A stretch of 64,000 nucleotides of DNA, taken from NCBI GenBank assembly GCA_025617745.1, contig CM046868.1, positions 23,985,608-24,049,607 of the forward strand. The letters run 5' to 3'. The notes beneath the pieces are model-generated. The model saw only the letters and a list, made by a program, of their open reading frames with translations, was not told the origin of the DNA and made no database searches. The translations under genes and the position numbers were made by a program. Position 1 is the first letter of the stretch. The number at the start of each line of letters is the position of its first letter. This document shows positions 36,501 through 48,514 of the stretch, piece after piece. Source of the stretch: Heliocidaris erythrogramma (taxonomy: Eukaryota > Echinodermata > Echinoidea > Camarodonta > Echinometridae).

Positions 36501-39500
36501 AACTTTCGTGTCCACCTTTTCCAGGTTATGGAATGTTATACGAATATTATGATCCATTCTTGTTGCAATGAAAACGATTATTGTTTGTCTTTGTCCAAAA
36601 TTACATTCAGAAGACATGTGAAAACAAAATCATGAATATTTTTCCCAAACAGACTCTTCTTGTTAAAAAAAAATAAAGTATAGCATATATGAGCTGTGTA
36701 AGTCTTGAATCTTCGTTCTTTATCATCTGTAATATGACCACATCGTTTCCCTGATATTGCGTTGAATAAAACAAGACAACCCTATAGGAAAACTATGTTT
36801 GGTCATGGCTTAATCAAAGAGTAAGGGTTGTATAATTGACCAATAAAACCCTCTCTTGCTTTACAAGTGCAACTACAAATTTAGGCTGATCAAGGAGCTT
36901 GGGTTGACGACATTGCTGCCGGCTTTATTTCGTCTTAGATAAAAGGTTATGGTTAGGGTTACTCGTGGGTTCTTGGTTTGTAAAGGATTTTGGATATAGT
37001 GTAGGATATTTCGGAGCACTTGTCGCCGCAGCATGTACATGTATGTCGTTGAAGTTACTTCAGACATCATGGACATGACTTGTATAGTGATTGTGGCAAT
37101 TTTCAAATCGGAATGGCGCAGAATGGCACTGAAATTGACCCACGCTGGTGCGGTTTTTGATCTAAATGTGATATGGACAGTTGAAGATGTTATTGAAAAT
37201 CACTAGTCATCTAAGTTGACAAAAACAGCAAAAAATAGTATAGTCATAAAGATTGAGCCTTATCTTAGCAATTACCCCTTTATCTATAATGGGTCAACAA
37301 GGTTGAGATTTGCAAAGTTACTTAAGTTTATGATACATTTATGAGGACGGTCCAATGTCTAGTCTATTATACACTATCATCAGCATTGCTCCTTATTGAA
37401 TCAATGCGAAACACTTTGTTACCAGATAGTGACAGTGTTTGTGGAATATAAAGAAGCGACTGCAGTTTCTAAAGTAGTGAAGAACAGTATTCTTCCTTTT
37501 GTTGTCAAGATCGTCTGTATATTTACTTGCTACAGGAGCACACACGCATTCATCATCTTGATCATATTTGATGTTCGAGTCTCATGATCAAGTAAACTGT
37601 AAACTCTTTTAGAACCATTAGTGTAATTTATGGCGCTGTCGTAGACCTTGGTAGGGCGTTGCTTGATCATCGACTTTATAGGCAAGACGGTGGAGGTGAT
37701 GTTCTTTCGGAAGTCTTGAAGACATCCCCACAGCACCCATCTTCGATTAAAGTAAAGAAAGAGTAGCCGGTCGTGACGGATATCCAACAATGGCGGCAAA
37801 TAGCGATGAAGACCAATTATCAGTGTCGAAATCTTTCGACGAGGCTGACATTAAACCGACACGACAACGAACCAGCGCCCTTAAACACATCTACGAACAA
37901 GGGGATAATGACGGTAGCCAGAACGATAACGACAGCGAAGATGCCGTGAAGCTCAAACGTCGCTTGACATTGCTGGATGGAGTCGCCATCAACATCGGGA
38001 TCATCATCGGATCCGGGATATTCGTGTCCCCCAAAGGTGTCCTGAACGGTGTCGGCAGCGTGGGCGCAACCATGGTGGTCTGGGCCGTCTGTGGAGTCTT
38101 CTCCATGGTTGGTGCTCTCTGCTATGCCGAGCTGGGCACCATGATCCCCGCCTCAGGTGGTTCATATGCCTACATCCAGGTGATATACGGCGACTTCTTC
38201 GGCTTCATGCTGCTCTGGATCGCCGCTGTCATGGCGCAACCGGGATCGATGGCTGTCATCGTACTGACGTTCGCGAACTACAGTCTGCAACCCCTGTACC
38301 CAAACGTCGAATGTCCACCACCACGGACACCGACTGTACTCATTGCTATCAGCTGTACCAGTAAGTACTGGTGGTACCACCTCATTTTTTGCCATTTCTT
38401 GATTTCTAAAAGTGTAATTTGAGATAATTATCTTGTACAAAGGCCTATTATTCTCAGCTGAATGACTGCAATGTGAGGTGATTGATACCCTATTTCGTAT
38501 TAGAATTACTGAAATTTCAAATAATAATTGATCTAATGGCATTCTCGCTGTAACGAAAGATGAACATTATTTATTGTGAATATTGTCACAAAAGATATTC
38601 AAAATAATACCTCAAAATTTCAGATAACTTGCCTCTGTATATTGGATGCGACTTTTTTCGGGGGGGGGGGGGGAAGTATTTTAATCTTTAATAATCATGG
38701 GTATACTCTTTTCCATTTAGGAAAAGGTCGACACAACCTTTAAAAATATTATGATAACTACCCAACCCGCTATTTAATTGTTCTGAATATATTTAGCGGA
38801 AGTTGCCAAATTCTTTTGAAACTTCTATATGTAACATTAACATTTTTTGGGGAAAGGACTTAGTTGATATGAGGTAAACTCAAATATATTTTCCTACTTC
38901 TGGGTAATACCATGTGATCATATTATCGTTCCACAGTCGTGGTCACATTGATAAATGCCATCAGTGTACGATGGTCTAGCTGGCTCCAAGATATAACAAG
39001 CGTCTGCAAGATCGGAGCTCTTATCATTATTATCATCTCGGGTATGGTAGAACTCGGAAAAGGTATGTCTTACTATTTTTCATTTCCTAGCAAGCGGTTC
39101 GTAGAGAAATTTGAGTATTTAATTTCAAGTAGAATTGGTGCCTTGCAAATCATGAATGTTGAAACCTTTGAGGCATGTTCTAAGAGCAAGATGCATGAGC
39201 AGGAGCGTCGCTAGAACATTTTGAATGGGGGGGGGGGGGGTGACACCCAAATTTGCCGACAATTTTTTAGGGCGTGATACCCAAATTTGCCGACAAAAAT
39301 GCTGCACCCTAATCCCTCTCCCCACAAATAATAATAAAAGAAAATCGCAGACGTAGAGATCTTGATCATACGGGCCCATTTTTGCAAGGAGGGGGCTGAC
39401 GCCTTTTGCCCGAATTTCTAAATTTTTGCGAGCGAGCGAAGCGAGCGAGAAATTTCTTTTGAGCTTTTCATAGTGAAAATGTACAGAAGTATTATAGAAG

Positions 39501-42500
39501 TTACATAATTGTCTGCATGGGAACTTTTCGCTGCCCGAATATGACTATCGGAACTTTGAAAATCCTAGGGGGCGCGGCTGCAGCCCATTGCCGAAGGGGA
39601 CGGCATTTGCCCGAATATTAACATTCCAGTGTTTTGCGAGCGAGCATAAAATTAGGCCAGTTTCTTTCTTTTTTCTTATCCTTTCTCTTTTCTCCTTTTC
39701 TTTTTCTCTTCCCCCTCTCTTTTTCCCCTCCTTTTTTGCCGCCAGAGGTGGCGCATTTGCCGACAACAATTTTGAGTGGGGGCGGGTGTGACACCCCCCC
39801 CCCCTGCTAGCGACGCCCCTGTGCATGAGACATCTTTTAGAGCAAGAACGAGCCTCATCAGAAGCAATCATCATTGTTATGATCAGTATAAAGGGAATAT
39901 CCTGAATTAGTCCATTTGCCTGAAAGAAATATATATATATATTTTTAATGTTTCTCCCACCTTTTAAAAATCTATGTTCAGGCTGGAAAACAATGTATGC
40001 CATGTTGAATGAATTTGGGAACTTTTGCTAAAGGTCTTCAATCACAACTCATAACCGTTAAAATCGAGATGATGACGTACATCAATGAATAATTCGCCTT
40101 TTGTCTGATTGCAGTCTTGTCAGACGACTTGTCGCGAAATAAGTATGGTCTAAGAAATGTTTGACATTAGTTTATTGATTGACCTCGAATAGGATGAGAA
40201 GAAAGTCATGCTTTGGCTACATGAGACGTGATAAGAATGTCACCTTGTGATCTAAATATCTGTGGAGCTGTAAAACTTTGTTTACAAATAAATTATGATA
40301 GAGGTTCTGTGTGTTACCATTCAACATCAAGAACAATGTTTGATTTGAGAGCAATATCAAGATCAATTTTTAAAGCCGATAGTCAATGCGGTTTGATACT
40401 GTAAGACCAGCCGGCCTCTATTTTTATTAGTTTTGTGTTTTTCCCCATTTAATTTCTTTGTCAGATTATACAAATTCATATATCTATAAATGTTACTTTG
40501 GTTTTTACGTTCACTATTGATACGTATAATTGTTTAATGTATATGAAATCGATATAATAAAGAAATCGACTTTGTGAATAAGAGTACGGTAGTATGACTG
40601 TAAAGAAGTAAAATTGTGATCGGCGTCTTGGTGTGGGCGTGTTTTGTGGATGGGTGCAAAAAGGAGGTTATTTAGTGATGAGGGAAGGTGTGTGATTGTT
40701 TGTGTCTATCTTATTTTAGCATACACTTCATATTGCGAATGTGATACAATGTTTTATGAGCTGTGTCCCAAAATGTATACATTCCTCTATATCAATTTAA
40801 CTCTAGCTTTGAAAAAAAAGCTAGTCCGGTCATGGATTGGGGGGGGGGGGGGGGGTGGCCTACTGGTGCACCGGAAAACGGATGAAATGCAATTGAAATG
40901 CGGATGAAAGGCCATAGCGTAAGGGAGGGTGTGGAAGAGGATTTTATTGTCTCCTTTTCAAGTTGCCCGTTCTCTCTCTCTTTCAGATTCTGTGATGAAG
41001 AGTAGGATGTTGTTCCATATTTTTGATGTAGCCACTGAGAAACGTTTTTCAGTTGATGAGAGTCTGGTTTCAGGAATAATGAGCTTACACTTGTCAGTTG
41101 CTGAGCGAAAATTGCGAGTTGGTGTATTTATTTTGAGTTTGCTATTAATATTTAGGTGCCAAATGATTTAGATATGCCACTGCATGATGATAACAAAACA
41201 GTTGACACTATTAAACATAACTATTCTACGTGGATCACGGGGACCTAGTAGGCTGCCGAGCGCTATTATGATCTCACCTCCACGCTCACGGTAACCACAT
41301 GATAGGAATACTCCCGAAGGAGTGGAGAAGATGCACATGTTGTGTCCCTATAAAAGTTGTGAAGCGCTATAGAAATCCAGATTACCATCATTGTTCTGAA
41401 TACAGTTAATATCTTCGAGTTTTTCGTTATCATTTTATGCAGGAAATACTCAGAATTTCGAGAACTCCTTCGAAGGAACGGATATGTCTGGCTTGGGAAT
41501 CGCTCTCTACTCGGGTCTGTTCTCCTACGCAGGATGGTAAGACGACCTCTTTATCTTAGTTTTAGGGGTATAGGACCTTGTGGCAGATTAGCCTTTTGCT
41601 AAACAAGTTATCCAATAAAGTCATCTCTACTACTACTACTACTACAACAACAACAACACCACCACCACCACCACCACCAACTACTACTACTACAACACCA
41701 CCAACAACTATTACTACTACTACTACTACTACTACTACAACACCACCATCACCAACTACTGCTACTACTACTACAACACCACCATCACCAACTACTGCTA
41801 CTACTACAACAACACCACCACCACCAACAACGCCACCACCACCAACGACTACTTCTACTACAACAACAACAACTACTACTACTGCTACTACAACAACAAC
41901 ACTACCAATAACAACTACTACTACTACAGCAACAACAACACCCAACAACTACTACTACTACTCCTACTACAATAACACCACCACCAACTACACATGTACT
42001 ACTATTACGACTACTACTACAACAACTACTACTACAACAACTACTACTACTACAACAACTACTACTACTACTACTACTGCTTCTACTACTACTGCTTCTA
42101 CTACTACTTCTACTACTACTGCTATTACTACTGCTATTACTACTACTACAACAACACCACCACCACCACCAACTACTACTACTACTACTACTACTACAAA
42201 AACCCCACCACCAACGACTACTTCTACTACTACAACTACTACTACTACTACAACAATACTACCACCAATAACAACAACTACTACTCCTACTACAATAACA
42301 CCACCACCAACTACACATGTACTACTATTACTACTACTACTACAACAACTACTACTACAACAACTACTACTACTACTACAACAACTACTACTACTACTAC
42401 TGCTTCTACTACTACTGCTTCTACTACTACTTCTACTACTACTGCTATTACTACTGCTATTACTACTACTACTACAACAACACCACCACCACCACCAACT

Positions 42501-42850
42501 ACTACTACTACTACTACTACTACAAAAACCCCACCACCAACGACTACTTCTACTACTACAACTACTACTACTACTACAACAATACTACCACCAATAACAA
42601 CAACTACTACTACTACAGCAACAACAACACCCACCAACAACTACTACTACTACTTCTACAATAACACCACCACCAACAAACTACTACTACAACAACACCC
42701 CCACCCCCACCAACAAATACTTCTACTACTACAACAAAGACAACAACTACACATGTACTACTATTACTACTACTACTACTACTACTACAACAACTACTAC
42801 TACTACAAAAACTACTACTACTACTACTACTACTATTACTACTAGTACTT

Positions 42851-42891
<41 letters not shown>

Positions 42892-45800
42892 GCTACTACT
42901 AATACAGTGTGTTGCTAAACTTCGAGTTTCGAGTTTCGAGTTTCGAGTTTCGAGTTTCGAGTTTCGAGTTTCGAGTATCGAGTATCGAGTTTCGAGTTTC
43001 GAGTTTCGAGTTTCGAGTATCGAGTATCGAGTTTCGAGTTTCGAGTTTCTGCCCCCTGCCCCCTAGATACGCCACTGAGCGAAGCGACCGAGCGGGGGGG
43101 GGGGGGTATGGGAGGGGGCCTTTTTTAAAAATCTGTCTATGAAACTTGCATTTTAGAGCATCCCAAAATGGTTTTTAATGAAAAGAAGGAATACTCGGAT
43201 CAACGCCAATGGAGGGAACCGCTTAATTAAGAATAACAATGCAAGCGAACAATTCGTCTTCGATATTTTGCATTGAAAATATGGCATTTCTTATTTCCTT
43301 ACTTCTTTTTCAAGATCAAACATAATGAGTTTGAATGATTATTAGTTTTAAGTTAATGTATCATAATTCTAATGTTTTTTAACCAAAAATATTGGGAGGG
43401 GAATGATAATACAGGCCATCCCCCACCTCAAGTTTGGGGTGATATATACCTAGCCCCCCCCCCCCCCCCCCCACCCCATCCTCCCGGGATCGATGATAAT
43501 TCCAGAGTTGAAAACTTATCTTTGGCTTATTATAGCCTATAGGTGACATAATTATGACCCATATTGACCCCAATCGCATGCGCACGATATATGTTTCTAT
43601 CCCAACATTTTATTATCGATGGAACATTATATAACTTAGGAGAGAGAGAGAGCAGCGGTTTTGAAAACTTTAACCAAACATTTAAAACGATGTGATCTGA
43701 CACGCCATACACGATCCTTTATTACTCAAAGGTAAGAAGTTCATAGTTGAAGGTTCAAAACCTTATGGCGATCAAAACAAATGGAAGATCAGACAAATGA
43801 GCAGCGATTTCTAACAAAATGATCAATGTGACTTTATCAGCACAAGATGTCACTTGACCCTAACATCGTACACACCACTATCATTGATTGTGTATACGTA
43901 ACATGGGGTGAAAGTCAGAAGGACGCTATCACAATTCAAAGATGTTTCGTTGACAACCAGAAAAGCGCTATCACCATAGACATTATACCGCGATAGCGCT
44001 CCTCTGGCTCTCAACTGAACATCGTTGAATTAAGATAATGCCCCTCTTGTTCTCAAGACAAATTAAGATTTCTGGTCTTATGCCTCCGCTGACTAAAATT
44101 ATTTGCCATGTTTATGATGAGATCATGAGAATTAAACGGCTATCAAACATTTGTTAGGCAGCGCTGCGATATAAGAAACTTGTCAAACATGATATTGTCT
44201 TGACATTTTTAATTTAGGCAAGGTCGCAAATTATCTTTACTGGCAGAATGGAGAATTTAGATGGGTACAGATCCCCCAGTATCTCCCACGTCCTAATTGA
44301 CACCGATGAGTTATTAACAGAACTTACATATTTTGTAATATCAGTTAAAGTCAGAAAACTAATAATCATCCAAACTCATGTTGGATCTTAAAATAGAAGT
44401 AAGGAAATAAGAAATGCCATAATTTCAATGCAAAATATCGAAGAAATTTTGTTAGCTTGCATTGTTATTCTCAATTAAGGGGTTCCATTGGCATTGATCC
44501 GAGTATTCCTTCCTTTCATTAAAAACCATTTTGGGATGCAAGGTTCATGGACAGATTTTTGAAAAAGCCCCCTCCCATACCCACCCCTGCTCGGTCGCTT
44601 CGCTCAGTGGCGTATCTAGGGGGGCAGGGGGCAGATGCCCCAGGGGCGCAATAAACGCAAAGGAGAGAAAGAAAAAAAAGGTGGGACATGAAGAAAAATC
44701 ATAATCATTGCGGATTATGCTCCCTCATATCGCTGGGTATATGCACTAGAAATCTCGTTTTTGAAGGTTTGAAATGCGAAAAGTTTCCAAAGCTCGGTCG
44801 CTTTGCTCCCTCGCACAATTATTTTCTTTCAGTATCTCGTAATTTCGCGCCCTCGGTATATAGTTCTTGAAAAGATTTATGGGTTCAAAATTTAAAAAAA
44901 AATAAAGATGTAATTGCTTTGCTCGCTATATCATGTAAGTTTCATATGACTCCTGCTCATAGGCGTAGCCAGGGGGTACAATGAGACCATACCCTCCCCC
45001 TATTAATTCTCTTGAGAGCGAAAAAGCGGGGAAGTGAGAGAGAAAAGGCCTAAAAAGGCGCCACAAGCCGTTATCTTTCAATCAAAATTTGCTAAAACGT
45101 CAAAGCATTCGCGCTTCAAGCTCAAAAGGGGGAAGTAACTCCCCTCTCCCGGCACCCACGCCTGTAATATACAGTACAGTATATTGCCTCCAACTAAAAG
45201 CAGTCCGGGTGTCGAGCTAACTGTCCTCCTAAAAAAAAGGTGCTACGAGCCGTTGTTTTTCTCTCAAATTTGCTATGTATCGTCAGAGCTTTCAAAATCC
45301 CCCCTCCCTGCACCCACCCCTGTTACAACAGTGCAGTTTTACGTCCAGGCAATTTAAAAACAGTCCGGGTGCCGAACTAACTTTCCGCCTAAAAAAGTTG
45401 CTACGAGCCGTTGTTTTTCTCTCAAATTTGCTATAAAACGTCAGAGCTTTCACGATTCGCGCGGGAGGGGGAACACCCCCCCCCCTCCCTACACCCACCC
45501 CCCTGGGGAGCACGCATCTCACAACCGCACCACAAAATGATATCCTACCCCCCCCCTATTGAAAAATAATATTTACGCCATGCAGTGCTCCTGATAAATA
45601 TTGCAACCCCATTGTAGGATAGTGTATAAAACAGCATTTGCAAAGGTTAAACTTTTGAAAGAAATCTCAACTTCAGGTAAAGAGTGTACAGCCATTATTA
45701 TTGGTAGCAAAAAAATATTTGAAATCGGGCAAGAAAGACGTAACTCGAAAACGGGAAAAGTTCGAGTTTAAACTTTATTATAGAATTTGAGCTTTACAGC

Positions 45801-48466
45801 AATAGCAGTATTGAATTTTGTGATTGAATTGTGTTAAGAGTGTACAGCCCTTATTATTGGTAGCAAAAAATAAATGAAATCGGGCAAGAAAGACGTAACT
45901 CGAAAATGGCAAAATTTCGAGTTAAAACGTTATTATTGAATTGGAGCTTTACAGCAATAGCAGTATTGAATTTTGTGATTGAATTGTGTTAAGAGTGTAC
46001 AGCCCTTATTATTGGTAGCAAAAAAATTAATGAAATCGGGCAAGAAAGACGTAACTCGAAAATTGAGCATTTTCGAGTTTCAAACTCGAAAATGGCAAAA
46101 TTTCGAGTTAAAACGTTATTATTGAATTGGAGCTTTACAGCAATAGCAGTATTGAATTTTTTGATTGAATTGTGTTAAGAGTGTACAGCCCTTATTATTG
46201 GTAGCAAAAAAATAAATGAAATCGTGCAAGAAAGACGTAACTCGAAAAATGAGCATTTCGAGTTTCAAACTCGAAAATGGCGAAATTTCGAGTTAAAACT
46301 TTATTATTTAATTGGAGCTTTACAGCAATAGCAGTATTGCATTTCGTGATTGAATTGTGTTAAGAGTGTACAGCCCTTAATATTGGAAGCAAAAAAATAA
46401 TTGAAATCGGGCAAGAAAGACGTAACTCGAAAATTGAGCATTTTCGAGTTTCAAACTCGAAAATGGCAAAATTTCGAGTTAAAACTTTATTATTGAATTG
46501 GAGCTTTATAGCAATAGCAGTATTGAATTTTGTGATTGAATTGTGTTAAGAGTGTACAGCCCTTATTATTGGTAGCAAAAAAATATTTGAAATCGGGCAA
46601 GAAAGACGTAACTGAATTTTGTAAATTTTGTAAAACGTAAATTTGTATCTTGAACTTTTTCGCATGTTCAGGTATTGAATTTTGTGCCGGTTTTCGAATG
46701 CATTATTGATGCCGAGATTTAAAAAAACCCCAAAAGACCCCCCCCCCCCCCCAAAAAAAAAAAAAAAAAAAAAAACACAAAACACACTGCTGTTAACAAT
46801 TACCATTTTTTCTTATTCGCGTTCACTTTACTGCCAAGAAGGAATACATTTTTTGAGTGACAAGATGGGAAGTGCCTTGTGGATTTTTATACAATGACGT
46901 TGAGCTTCCTGTATTGCTGCGATTCTTACTGATAGATTATCAATCTTACCGTCCTCACTATTCGTTTTAGTTAAGATTTCATATTTTTCATAATCAGGGA
47001 TTGTCAGAAGATAATGCTCATCGGTTTACTAGCACAAAATATTTTCCGCATATTCAAGACTCAATTTTTAAAAATAGCTGCTTTAATTTTCATATTCTAT
47101 GAAGAGAAAGTAATGTTTTGCGTAAATCTACTGAGATAATCCAGTGGCATTAATACGAAAAAGGGCAAATAATAACGTCTAAATACATCGCGAAGATCAA
47201 AAGTAGCGAGATAGCTGCAATGCAGTTCGCATAAAAATGATAATAATAATGATAATACTGATCTTAAGAATGACAATAATTATAATCATAACAATGATAA
47301 TAACAATAAAAATAATAATAAGGATAGTAATAAATGCATAGATAGATGAATGCCTTGGAACAAATGATAAGATAAAGACGTGAAAAAAATAATTAGACAG
47401 ATATCGGTATAAAAAAAATTGAAATCCGCCAAGAAAAGCGTAACTCGAAATTTTGTTTTGATAGTTTCGAGTTTCATTACACGAATAGTGCAAAAATTAA
47501 AAAAAAAACTTAAGGTAGCGCAGATTCCCGTGGTTTAGCTAGCAAGTATGATTCATCCGTTTTGGTTTCATTTTTATGAAGAAGTGACTGCTTGAAGTAG
47601 AGCTACCATGGGCTTTACAGTTACCAGTTAGCAGCTACTGGAAATTTAACATTTGAACTCGAAACTCGAAACTCGAAACTCGAAACTCGAAACTCGAAAC
47701 TCGAAACTCGAAACTCGAAACTCGAAACTCGAAACTCGAAACTCGAAACTCGAAACTCGAAACTCGAAACTCGAAGTTTAGCAACACACACTAATACAAC
47801 TACTAGTACTAGTACTACTAATATACTACTACTACTACTACTACTTCTACTGCTACTACTAGAAGTAAGAAGATTGGTTAAGAGAACAAAGAAATCTAGA
47901 CTCGGTTAACCTTGTAGATAAAAAATGGCATAGATGAGGAAAGTAGAAGATATTAACAGCAGTTTTAATAGAAGTGGTAGTAGTAGTGGTTGTTTTGTTG
48001 TTGTAGTAGTAGTTGTTTTTATTGTTGTAGTAGTTGTTGTTGTTGTAGTAGTAGTGGTAGTGGTAATAGTAGTAGTAATAGTAATGGTGGTGGTGGTAGT
48101 AGTAGTAGTAGTAGTAATTGTTTTGTTGTTGTTGTGGTGGTGGTAGTAGTAGTAGTTGTAGTTGTTTTAGCAGCAGTAGTAGTAGTAGTAGTAGTAATAG
48201 TAATGGTGGTGGTAGTAGTAGTAGTAGTTGTTGTTTTGTTGTGGTGGTGGTGGTGGTAGTAGTAGTAGTTCTAGTAAAAGTAGTAGTTCTAGTAGTTGTT
48301 GCTGTTGTGTTGTAGCAGTAGTAGTAGTAGTAGTAGTTGTAGTAGTAGTAATGGTGGTGGTAGTAGTAGTAGTAGAATTATTATTAGTAGTAGTAGTTGT
48401 AGAAGTAGTAGTAGTAGTTCTTGTTGTTTTGTTGTTGTGGTGGTGGTAGTGGTAGTAATAGTAGTG

Positions 48467-48514
<48 letters not shown>

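Larger units (their letters stand above)
42906..47789. mobile_element. 4.9-kb composite element bounded by inverted heptamer arrays
   Basis: Starts (A)GTGTGTTGCTAAAC followed by about 18 TTTCGAG heptamers. It ends with about 17 ACTCGAA heptamers followed by GTTTAGCAACACAC, the exact inverse. ACTAATAC flanks both sides (42898-42905, 47790-47797), an 8-bp candidate target duplication, though the left one abuts an ACT array. Inside are a foldback (43050-44633), a six-copy ~155-187-bp tandem repeat (45684-46600) and no recognised transposase. Confidence 0.7.

Noticed and set aside
34870..37789. A second complete gene copy after exon 2B
   Set aside because: No exon 3-like sequence (FENSFEG, YSGLF) is present before exon 1C, so 1B-2B cannot be a complete independent gene here.
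41578..42845. Long Thr-, Tyr- and Leu-rich open frames of up to 339 residues
   Set aside because: Pure translation of ACN triplet repeats. Every frame on both strands is open, and no non-repetitive protein sequence is included.
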